Shown here: piece after piece, positions 7,174-14,135 of the stretch
How positions within the stretch are numbered: the first letter of the stretch is position 1
How the letters are laid out: every line of letters starts with the position of its first letter
NCBI GenBank assembly: GCA_937902125.1
Contig: CALDIB010000080.1
Span: 1-45,464, forward strand
Length of the DNA stretch: 45,464 nucleotides
Reading direction: 5' to 3'
From: an uncultured Treponema sp.
GTDB taxonomy: Bacteria > Spirochaetota > Spirochaetia > Treponematales > Treponemataceae
Program-made: the position numbers and the translations under genes
The notes under the pieces: generated by a model
The model's database searches: none
What the model saw: only the letters and a program-made list of their open reading frames with translations
What the model was told of the DNA's origin: nothing

Positions 7174-7199
7174 GCCGTAGTCTCGGAGCTAAATCAGTA
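7167..7199 (+). repeat. Imperfect second copy of the leuA 3' end
   Basis: This segment closely matches 7068-7100, the last codons of leuA. Both read AATAGC(C/G)GCCGTAGTCTC, then GG(C/A)GCTAAATCA, then TGA or GTAG. The copy lies 99 bases downstream, after the palindromic repeat. It is consistent with a duplication of the target or with recombination when the repeat inserted just after leuA. Confidence 0.75.
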
Positions 7200-7558
7200 G
7201 GAACGGTATGTCGCTACGCTAATTTTGCTATAGGAAGCGATTCAACTGCGCTCGCAAGAGCGCAAGTAAAATAGGTTCAACTTAGCAAAACGGCGGACTT
7301 GTCCGACCGTATGCGGCAATCTATCCGTTTTTTGGCTTGCGAACTTTTGTTTTTGCCGCTAAAAAGCCCTTTCGTCCAACGGACGAAAGGGCAAAAAAAG
7401 GAGAGGAGGATGCGGCTTTTTTCGCCGCTTTGAGTTCGGGGCTCTTGTCCCGCGCTCGTAAAATAAACCTCTTGGCCAAAAAAAGGTTACATATTTTATT
7501 TTGCCGTTTGTTTTGCTATAGGAAAATTATAAAACCGCGCTCTCGCGAGCGCCCTTTG

Positions 7559-7587
7559 TTGCATTTTTGTTCCGCCTTTGCTATAAT
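7559..7587 (+). promoter_or_regulatory. Promoter of the exonuclease gene, leaderless layout
   Basis: TTGCAT (7559-7564) and a perfect TATAAT (7582-7587) are spaced by 17 bases. Six bases then separate the -10 box from the ATG at 7594, so the start point falls on or within a base of the A of ATG. Confidence 0.7.
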
Positions 7588-7593
7588 TCCTTT

Positions 7594-8439
7594 ATGAAAT
7601 TCATTTCTTGGAACATAGATTCTTTGAACGCGGCTCTTACGGGAAACAGCCCCCGTTCCCAGCAGTCGCGGGAAGTCATAAAAAAAATCGCCGGCCAAAA
7701 CGCGGATTTCATCGCCTTGCAGGAAACAAAGCTGGGGGAGGCCGGACTTCTTCCAGCCCACAAAAAGGCTTTGGCTGATTTTTTTCCCGACTACGAATAT
7801 GTTTTTGTTTCCTCACTTCCGCCTGCAAAAAAAGGCTACGCCGGAACGCTCACCCTATACAAAAAAGGAATTGTGGCCGCCGCAAGCTTTCCAAAAATCG
7901 GCGCTCCTGACACAATGGATATGGAAGGGCGTATCATAACGCTTGAATGCAAAAACTTTTTCTTTGTCCAAGTGTACACCCCAAATTCTGGCGACGGCCT
8001 AAAGCGCCTTTCCCAACGGCAGGAATGGGACAAAAAATTCGCCGACTATCTTTCTTCCCTTGACCAAAAAAAAATTGTCGTCGCGTGCGGCGACTTTAAC
8101 GTGGCCCACAAAGAAATTGATTTGGCCAATCCAGACTCAAACCATTTTTCTGCAGGCTTTACCGAAGAGGAGCGCTCGGACTTTGCCGCCTTGCTTGACA
8201 GGGGCTTTTTGGACACTTTTAGAAAAGTTCACGGAGACGTAAAGGGAGCCTATTCCTGGTGGTCGCAAAGAATAACCACTGCCAAGGCCAACAACGCGGG
8301 CTGGAGAATCGACTACTTTTTGACAAGCCAGCGGGCGGCGGACAAGGTTTCCCGCTCGGAGATTATGGATTCCGGCGCCCGGCCGGACCACGCCCCCTTG
8401 TTGCTTGAAATTGACTTGCAGGCGGGGCGCAAAAATTGA
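7594..8439 (+). CDS. xth: Exodeoxyribonuclease III / AP endonuclease family
   Basis: Predicted to cut abasic sites and degrade 3' ends in DNA repair. The 281-residue protein carries the family motifs in order: SWNIDSLNA at the N-terminus, ALQETKL (catalytic metal Glu) at about residue 45, YTPNSGDGL at about 130, GDFNVAHKEIDL at about 165, WWSQR near 230, WRIDYFLTS near 245 and the terminal RPDHAPLLLEI with the catalytic Asp-His. ATG 7594 is chosen because the conserved KFISWN begins there and because TATAAT lies six bases ahead. An upstream TTG at 7567 would fall inside the promoter. There is no Shine-Dalgarno, so a leaderless mRNA is expected. The next gene overlaps its stop codon. Confidence 0.93.
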   Translation: MKFISWNIDSLNAALTGNSPRSQQSREVIKKIAGQNADFIALQETKLGEAGLLPAHKKALADFFPDYEYVFVSSLPPAKKGYAGTLTLYKKGIVAAASFPKIGAPDTMDMEGRIITLECKNFFFVQVYTPNSGDGLKRLSQRQEWDKKFADYLSSLDQKKIVVACGDFNVAHKEIDLANPDSNHFSAGFTEEERSDFAALLDRGFLDTFRKVHGDVKGAYSWWSQRITTAKANNAGWRIDYFLTSQRAADKVSRSEIMDSGARPDHAPLLLEIDLQAGRKN

Positions 8440-9830
8440 GGCGGCCCTTTTGTTTGCGGATTTTCGCGCCTTTGGCGGCATTTCTCATTTTTGGGACGGC
8501 TTTTTTTTCTTGCGCCTCCAACAAAAGGCCCAAGCCCAAGGACGATTTTTTTTACGAGGAAAACATTTCGCAATTTAAGGAATCCGCGCTTTCAAACGGA
8601 ATTCCTGTGGCGATAAAAAACATTCCCTTTGAAAAAAACATAGAGCTGCGCCTTGTGTTTTCGGGAGGCGCTTCGGCATGCCCCAAGGGAAAAAGCGGAA
8701 TGGAACTTCTTGTCTTTGACCTTTTGGGCGAGTCAAATCCTGACATAAAGGAGCGCCTTGCCCGCGGCCAATACTTTTCAATTTCGGCCTGTCAAAACGA
8801 TTTCAGCTATTACGGCTTTAGCGCCGCCGCCTCCGACTTTTTTAAAAGCCTTCAATTTTTTAAGGATTCAATTCTTTCTCCAAAATACAGCCACGACGAC
8901 TATCTAAAAAAAGAAGCCGCCGCCGCCAGCGCCTCCCTTTCAAGAAGCGAAAATCCCCGCTTTGAAATTTTGGACGAGATTCAGAAAAAAGTTTGGAGCG
9001 ACTCTCCTTACAGAGACGGAATTTATTACAAGCCCACAAGCCGGGTTTCCGAATACGACATTGAAAAACATCTTTCGGCTTTGCTGAACGCTTCCAGAAT
9101 ATCAATCGTGGCCGCAGGAAATTTTTCATACAAGGAAAAGTCCGACAAAAAATCCAAGGGGAAAAAAAAGAGCGACGCCAATTTGTTTGAGGCGCGCTCG
9201 CAAAAGCTTCTTGAAGAGCTGGAAAGCGCTTTTGGCGGCATTTCCCGCGAGCCTTGGACTTTCCCCGCGATTCCTTCTCCAGCCATAAAAGGAGAAAGCC
9301 GGCAAGAATTGCGCTCGGAATTTGCGGGCGGGGATTATCATTGGGCCCTTTGCTTTGCCTGCCCAAGCAGAGGAGACGAGGACTACGAGGCTTTCGCGCT
9401 TTCCACGCTGGCGCTGGACTCTCTTCTTTCAAGGGAATTGGTTGAGCGGCAAAAGGCGGCCTTTTATTGCGGAACGGCGGTTCTTAACGGAAAGCAAAGT
9501 CTTGCCTTGATTGTCGCTTCGGGAAAAAAAGAAGGCCGGGACATTGAGGAAATGGTTAAAGGCGCCTTGAAGTCTTTTCCCCAGGAGAGCGAGTTGCAGG
9601 GCCTTCTTGACATTTACAAAAACATTTACGTTTCCAGAGTGATTGGCGCCTCACAAAACGCCGGCGCTTCTTTGGAACAAATGATTTCTTCAATCTATTA
9701 TCAGGGAGACGCCAAGGCCTTTTTGAATAAGCCAAAAAAAATACGCGCCGTGACAGCCCAAGACATGCGCGGCGCGTTTGAAAAATATTTCCTTTCGGAA
9801 AATTCTTTGTTTGTGTTGCTAACGAACTAA
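8436..9830 (+). CDS. M16-like (inactive insulinase fold) lipoprotein
   Basis: The 464-residue protein has a signal peptide with lipobox AFFSC followed by ASNK, so it should be lipid-anchored. After residue 45 it follows an M16 peptidase N-terminal domain (NGIPVAIKNI, ELRLVFSGGA), then SPYRDGIYYKPTSRVSEYDI and a second domain with ALCFACPSR. Where active M16 enzymes carry HxxEH, this one reads MELLVFD, so both histidines and the glutamate are lost. It is probably a non-catalytic partner, as in subunit pairs of this family. The TTG at 8436 overlaps the exonuclease stop as TTGA, suggesting translational coupling; TTG 8454 is a possible alternative. No active M16 partner lies in the window. Confidence 0.75.
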   Translation: MRRPFCLRIFAPLAAFLIFGTAFFSCASNKRPKPKDDFFYEENISQFKESALSNGIPVAIKNIPFEKNIELRLVFSGGASACPKGKSGMELLVFDLLGESNPDIKERLARGQYFSISACQNDFSYYGFSAAASDFFKSLQFFKDSILSPKYSHDDYLKKEAAAASASLSRSENPRFEILDEIQKKVWSDSPYRDGIYYKPTSRVSEYDIEKHLSALLNASRISIVAAGNFSYKEKSDKKSKGKKKSDANLFEARSQKLLEELESAFGGISREPWTFPAIPSPAIKGESRQELRSEFAGGDYHWALCFACPSRGDEDYEAFALSTLALDSLLSRELVERQKAAFYCGTAVLNGKQSLALIVASGKKEGRDIEEMVKGALKSFPQESELQGLLDIYKNIYVSRVIGASQNAGASLEQMISSIYYQGDAKAFLNKPKKIRAVTAQDMRGAFEKYFLSENSLFVLLTN

Positions 9831-9863
9831 GCTAAAAAAAAACATCGGCTGTTTTGAAACAAT

Positions 9864-9979
9864 AAAAAAAGCGCGGCGGAAAGACCGAGCGGGGCGAACT
9901 TAGGACACGTTAAGCTAATCTCTTTGCCCTAAAAGTACCTCGTTCGCAGCCGTTCGGATTTCCGTGAGAGCTTTTTTTT
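9864..9979. terminator. Very long hairpin between convergent genes; bidirectional terminator or structured RNA
   Basis: A 116-base imperfect hairpin lies between the convergent M16-like and carboxyltransferase genes. Pairing read by eye: AAAAAAAGC (9864-9872) with GCTTTTTTT (9970-9978), CGGAAA (9877-9882) with TTTCCG (9959-9964), CCGAGCGG (9885-9892) with 9950-9957, GCGAAC (9894-9899) with GTTCGC (9942-9947), and TTAGG with CCTAA in the apical part. An A-run at one end and a T-run at the other make it a terminator on either strand. It is much longer than needed for that, so a small RNA is possible. It lacks the conserved SRP RNA loop sequence. Confidence 0.65.
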
Positions 9980-9983
9980 GTTA

Positions 9984-11474
9984 TTACAATGGCGTGTTGC
10001 CGTGCTTTTTGCAAACGCTGTCAAAGGCCTTCTTTTCAAGCAGGAACTCAAGGCTTGACGCCACGCGGGCTCTTGTTTCTTTTGGCTCGATGACTTCGCT
10101 TACATAGCCCCGCTTGGCCGCGATTTTTGGAGTCATAATTTCGTTCTTGTATTCCTCGCTCTTTTGCGCCACTTCCTGCGCCTTTGACGGGTCGGCCAAT
10201 TCCTTGGCGTATAAAATTCCGATGGCTCCTTCCGCTCCCATAACGGCAATCTCGGCCTTGGGCCAAGCGTAAACAAAGTCCGCGCCCAAATGCTTGGAGC
10301 ACATGGCGATGTAGGCGCCGCCGTAGGCCTTTCTTGTGATGACAGTGATTTTGGGAACAGTGGCCTCGGAGTAGGCGTAAATTACCTTGGCGCCGTGGCG
10401 AATGATTCCCTTTTGCTCTTCTTGCGGTCCGGGAATAAAGCCGGGCACGTCAACGAACGTCAAAAGGGGAATGTTGAATGAGTCGCAGTAGCGAACGTGC
10501 CGCGCGATTTTGTCGGAAGCGTCGCAGTCAAGGACGCCGCCGATTCCGCTGGGATTGTTGGCGATGATTCCGACCGTGCGGCCTTCCACTTTGGCAAAGC
10601 CCACAACGCAGTTTATGGCGAACTCTTTTGAAACTTCAAAGAAACTTTCGTCGTCGGTTACGTCTTCAATCACGCGGCGGATGTCGTAGCCGGCGCGGGG
10701 ATTTTCAGGAAGGATTGTCTCAATGTCCTTGGCCTTTTTATGTTCGTCAAAGCGGAACTTGGCGGCTTGAACGATTTCCTCTCCGTAGTAGTGGGGAATG
10801 TAGTCCAAAAGCTTTCGGACGCTTTCATAGCATTCCTTTTCGCTTTGGGCCCTAAAGTGCGCGACTCCTGACTTTTGGGAATGGATTGCCGCGCCTCCCA
10901 AGTCCTCGGCGCTGATGTCCATGAACATTACGCTTTTGACGACCTTGGGGCCGGTGATGAAAAGCTGGCTGATTTTGTCAACGGCAAAAATAAAGTCGGT
11001 CAATCCCGGCGAATAAACGGCGCCGCCGGCGCAAGGGCCGGCCACGATTGAAATCTGGGGAACGCTTCCTGAAGCGCGGACATTTTGGTAGAACAAGTCG
11101 CCGTATCCCCGCAAGGCTTCAACGCCTTCCTGAATTCTCGCTCCGCCCGAATCGTTTATGCCGATGACTGGGCAGCGGGCTTTGATGGCAAGGTCAATGA
11201 TTTCGGCGATTTTCTCTCCGTGCATAAGGCCAAGGGAGCCGCCCTGAACGGTGAAGTCCTGGGCGTATACGGCCACTTTCTTTCCGTTGATTTTTCCAAA
11301 GCCGGTTATAACGCCGTCGTAGGGAATGTCTTTCTTTTCCATTCCAAAGCTGGAACAATTGTGGCGGACTCCTGAATAAATTTCCTTGAACGAGTCCTTG
11401 TCGCAAAGGGCGGCGATTCTTTCAATCGCGTGAAGCTTTCCTTTTGCGTGCTGTTTTTCAAGATTGTATTCCAT
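9984..11474 (-). CDS. Biotin-dependent carboxyltransferase, MmdA/PccB type
   Basis: The 496-residue protein is the large carboxyltransferase of acyl-CoA carboxylases, methylmalonyl-CoA decarboxylase (alpha) or the 12S transcarboxylase subunit. It shows the paired crotonase-like folds: DFTVQGGSLG, INDSGGARIQEGV and GPCAGGAVYSP in the N-half, and FVDVPGFIPGPQEE with ITRKAYGGAYIAM in the C-half, which build the acyl-CoA and carboxybiotin pockets. The natural partner is a biotinyl protein. The divergent oadG-oadA-oadB genes supply biotinyl domains and a sodium pump. The substrate (propionyl/methylmalonyl-CoA or other) cannot be fixed from sequence. GAGAGG lies five bases before the ATG. The leader between promoter and start holds a GAGCCG/CGGCTC hairpin. 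Confidence 0.9.
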   Translation of the reverse strand: MEYNLEKQHAKGKLHAIERIAALCDKDSFKEIYSGVRHNCSSFGMEKKDIPYDGVITGFGKINGKKVAVYAQDFTVQGGSLGLMHGEKIAEIIDLAIKARCPVIGINDSGGARIQEGVEALRGYGDLFYQNVRASGSVPQISIVAGPCAGGAVYSPGLTDFIFAVDKISQLFITGPKVVKSVMFMDISAEDLGGAAIHSQKSGVAHFRAQSEKECYESVRKLLDYIPHYYGEEIVQAAKFRFDEHKKAKDIETILPENPRAGYDIRRVIEDVTDDESFFEVSKEFAINCVVGFAKVEGRTVGIIANNPSGIGGVLDCDASDKIARHVRYCDSFNIPLLTFVDVPGFIPGPQEEQKGIIRHGAKVIYAYSEATVPKITVITRKAYGGAYIAMCSKHLGADFVYAWPKAEIAVMGAEGAIGILYAKELADPSKAQEVAQKSEEYKNEIMTPKIAAKRGYVSEVIEPKETRARVASSLEFLLEKKAFDSVCKKHGNTPL

Positions 11475-11522
11475 AAAAACCTCTCAAAAATTGCGAGCCG
11501 GCCATTTTCTGTCGGCTCTGTT

Positions 11523-11552
11523 ATAATATGACATTTTTTGTGATTTTGTCAA
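11523..11552 (-). promoter_or_regulatory. Promoter of the carboxyltransferase gene
   Basis: On the minus strand, TTGACA (11547-11552) and TATTAT (11523-11528) are spaced by 18 bases. The leader is about 40 bases and has a ribosome site. It points away from the oad promoter. Confidence 0.6.
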
Positions 11553-11655
11553 GGGCTCAGGGCCAAGGCCCCAGTTCCGCGAAGGAAACTTTTTGGCGCT
11601 TTTAGCCTTTGGAGCGTTTTTTTGTTTTTGGATTTAATTTTCCGCTCAATTTCTA

Positions 11656-11684
11656 TTGAAAAAAGTTTTGACTTTCATTAGAAT
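11656..11684 (+). promoter_or_regulatory. Promoter of the oadGAB operon
   Basis: TTGAAA (11656-11661) and TAGAAT (11679-11684) have a 17-base spacer. Transcription would start near 11691, 35 bases before oadG, which has GGGGGA before its ATG. Confidence 0.6.
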
Positions 11685-11725
11685 AAACGCGCTAGGTTTT
11701 TTAAAATTTTTACTTTGGGGGAATT

Positions 11726-11980
11726 ATGAACGTAGAGCAAATGCTCGGGCAAAGCGGAATCCTGACGCTCCTTGGAATGGGCGTTGTATTCAGTTTTTTG
11801 ATTATTATGATTGCGTGCATGTATCTTTTGCGCGCTGTTCTTCACGCTTTAAAATTGGACAAAGACGAGCCAAAGCCGGCATCCACGGCTTCTGCCGCCG
11901 CCCCGAGCGCTCCGCAAGCCGACCAAAAGGCTGTCGTGGCCGCCATCGCCGCCGCGCTAAAGGCCAAGGGCGACTTGTAA
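11726..11980 (+). CDS. oadG: Sodium-pump decarboxylase gamma subunit (OadG)
   Basis: The 84-residue protein has one N-terminal membrane helix (about residues 12-38, GILTLLGMGVVFSFLIIM), a short basic/acidic junction, an Ala/Pro/Ser-rich linker and a short C-terminal helix (QKAVVAAIAAALKAK). This is the architecture of OadG/MmdD, which assembles the membrane-bound decarboxylase complex and joins alpha to beta. GGGGGA precedes the ATG by about six bases. oadA follows after 42 bases and oadB after that, in the usual complex order gamma-alpha-beta. Confidence 0.88.
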   Translation: MNVEQMLGQSGILTLLGMGVVFSFLIIMIACMYLLRAVLHALKLDKDEPKPASTASAAAPSAPQADQKAVVAAIAAALKAKGDL

Positions 11981-12022
11981 TTTTTAATTTGGATAACATA
12001 GCTGATATATAAGGAGAATAAA

Positions 12023-14125
12023 ATGGCTAGAAAAATACAGATTTCAGAACTTGCGATTCGCGACGCGCACCAGTCCCTTCACGCGACCCGCATGACAACG
12101 GCGGACATGCTTCCCATTTGCGACAAGCTTGACAAAATCGGCTATTGGGCCGTGGAAGGTTGGGGCGGAGCCACTTACGACTCCTGCATCCGCTTTTTGA
12201 ACGAAGACCCTTGGGAGCGCTTGAGAAAGCTTCACGCCGCGCTTCCCAACTCAAAGATCATGATGCTTTTGCGCGCCCAGAACCTTTTGGGCTACCGCCA
12301 CTACGCCGACGACGTGGTTGAAAAATTTGTTGAGACCGCCGCCAAAAACGGAATCGACGTGTTCCGCATTTTTGACGCCTGCAACGATCCCCGCAACATG
12401 GAATGCGCCACAAAGGCCGCCAAAAAGACTGGAAAGCACGTTCAGATGGCCATCTCTTACGCCGTCACTCCCTTTCACACAATCGAAAAATACGCGGAGC
12501 TTGCCAAGACTTACGCCGACTTTGGCGCCGACTCAATCTGCATAAAAGACATGTCCGGCCTTTTAAAGCCTTACGCGGCCTACGACTTGGTAAAGGCGAT
12601 CAAGGCCAAGGTTGACCTTCCGGTTGAAATCCACACCCACGCCACTACAGGCCTTTCCGTGGCCACTTTGCTAAAAGGCGCGGAAGCCGGAGCCGACATT
12701 TTGGACACGGCGATTTCTTCTATGTCAATGGGAACCAGCCACTCTCCGACAGAGACAGTCGTTGAGATGCTAAAGGGAACCGAACGCGACACAGGCTTGG
12801 ACACAAAGGCCTTGCTTGAAATCGCGGCCTACTTCCGCGAAGTCCGAAAGCACTACGCCTCTTTGGAGTCTTCTTTCCTTGGAGCGGACACCCGCATCTT
12901 GCTTTCTCAGGTTCCAGGCGGAATGCTTTCAAACCTTGAAAGCCAGCTCAAGCAGCAGAACGCCGCCGACAAGATGGACCAAGTTTTGGCCGAGCTTCCC
13001 CTTGTACACAAGGACGCGGGCTATGTTCCCCTTGTGACCCCCACATCTCAGATTGTAGGAACTCAGGCCGTAATGAACGTTTTGATGGGCCGCTACAAGA
13101 CGATGACCCAGGACTTTAGAAACCTCATCACAGGCCGCTTTGGAAAGCTTCCCACGGACGCCAATCCTGAATTGGTCCAGAAGGCCTTGCAGCAGAACAA
13201 CATGGAAAAGGTTATGACCTGCCGCCCCGCCGACGAGATTCCGCCTGAGTGGGACAAAATGATGGAAGAGTCAAAGAAGAACGGCGGAAACGGATCGGTC
13301 GAGGACGCGCTTACATACGCCATGTTCCCCAACGTCGCGCCCAAGTTCTTCGCCGAGCGCTCAAAAGGCCCGGTGGACGCTGAAAAGACATTCGGAAAGA
13401 AGGAAGCCCCCGCCGCGGCGGCCGCTCCCTCTAACGGACCTTGGACTGTCACAGTAAACGGAACTCCTTACAACGTCAGCGCCTCAGGCTCTAATGTCAC
13501 AGTGAACGGAACTTCATACAATGTCGCCTTTGGCCCCGCTTCTACACAAAATTCCGCCGGAATTGCGCCGGCCGGCGCTCCCGCAGTTACAGGTGGAGTT
13601 GAGGTAAAGGCTCCCGTCGCCGGAACATTGCTCCGCCACGTGGCCGCCGCCGGATCTTCTGTAAAGAAGGGCGACACCGTAATCATGATTGAGTCAATGA
13701 AGATGGAGCTTGAGGTAAAGGCTCCCGAAAGCGGAACGATTAACTTTACAGTCCAGCCCGGAACGCAAATCCAGGCCGGACAGGTTTTGGCCACTTTGGG
13801 CGGAGTCGCGGTGGCGGCCCCGGCTCCCCAAGCCGCTCCCGCAGCTCCCGCTCCTACGCAAAATTCCGCCGGAATTGCGCCGGCAATTCCGGTAAGTAAC
13901 GGCGGAGCCGTTACGGGAAAGCCTGTCAACGCTCCGGTAGCCGGAACTCTTCTTAAGTACGCCGTGGCCGAAGGAGCCGCCGTAAAGGCCGACACGACGA
14001 TTATCATCGTGGAATCCATGAAGATGGAGCTTGAAATCAAGGCCGGAAGCGCCGGAAGCGTCCACTTTCTTGCCGCCACAGGAAGCCAGATTTCCGCCGG
14101 ACAAGCCATCGCCGAGATAAGGTAA
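12023..14125 (+). CDS. oadA: Oxaloacetate/pyruvate-type carboxyltransferase (OadA) with two biotinyl domains
   Basis: The soluble alpha subunit transfers CO2 from a 2-oxo acid to biotin. The TIM-barrel carboxyltransferase domain covers about residues 1-300, with RDAHQSLHATRM, the metal-site lysine K175 in CIKDM and the metal ligands H204-x-H206. The conserved PYC_OADA helical domain follows to about 465. The tail is unusual. After an Ala/Pro linker there are two complete biotinyl domains, each with ESMKMELE; the biotin-accepting lysines are K560 and K667. The protein is 700 residues instead of about 590-600. The linkers before each domain repeat TQNSAGIAPA, and the DNA there is nearly identical (13542-13571 and 13854-13883, 312 bases apart), so one domain arose by in-frame tandem duplication. 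AGGAG precedes the ATG. Confidence 0.93.
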   Translation: MARKIQISELAIRDAHQSLHATRMTTADMLPICDKLDKIGYWAVEGWGGATYDSCIRFLNEDPWERLRKLHAALPNSKIMMLLRAQNLLGYRHYADDVVEKFVETAAKNGIDVFRIFDACNDPRNMECATKAAKKTGKHVQMAISYAVTPFHTIEKYAELAKTYADFGADSICIKDMSGLLKPYAAYDLVKAIKAKVDLPVEIHTHATTGLSVATLLKGAEAGADILDTAISSMSMGTSHSPTETVVEMLKGTERDTGLDTKALLEIAAYFREVRKHYASLESSFLGADTRILLSQVPGGMLSNLESQLKQQNAADKMDQVLAELPLVHKDAGYVPLVTPTSQIVGTQAVMNVLMGRYKTMTQDFRNLITGRFGKLPTDANPELVQKALQQNNMEKVMTCRPADEIPPEWDKMMEESKKNGGNGSVEDALTYAMFPNVAPKFFAERSKGPVDAEKTFGKKEAPAAAAAPSNGPWTVTVNGTPYNVSASGSNVTVNGTSYNVAFGPASTQNSAGIAPAGAPAVTGGVEVKAPVAGTLLRHVAAAGSSVKKGDTVIMIESMKMELEVKAPESGTINFTVQPGTQIQAGQVLATLGGVAVAAPAPQAAPAAPAPTQNSAGIAPAIPVSNGGAVTGKPVNAPVAGTLLKYAVAEGAAVKADTTIIIVESMKMELEIKAGSAGSVHFLAATGSQISAGQAIAEIR

Positions 14126-14135
14126 GGACAACAAA

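Larger units (their letters stand above)
7101..7593. other. Gene-free region packed with palindromic repeats
   Basis: No convincing gene lies in these 493 bases. Seen in order: a repeat unit at 7122-7173 with hairpin TGTCCGC/GCGGACA; a near copy of the leuA 3' end (7167-7199); a second structured block at about 7235-7298 with GCGCTC-GCAA-GAGCGC in the middle and TTTTGCTA/TAGCAAAA at its ends; a 12-bp stem GCCCTTTCGTCC/GGACGAAAGGGC (about 7366-7392); and GCGCTC/GAGCGC again at 7538-7553. The motif TTGCTATAGGAA occurs twice (about 7237 and 7513). The open frame at 7337-7597 crosses these palindromes and has no recognisable protein features. Confidence 0.7.

Noticed and set aside
7337..7597. 86-codon open frame downstream of leuA
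   Set aside because: It crosses palindromic repeats and the exonuclease promoter, and its translation looks like random basic/hydrophobic sequence.
9864..9979. Signal recognition particle RNA
   Set aside because: The shape is similar but the conserved apical sequence of SRP RNA is not present.
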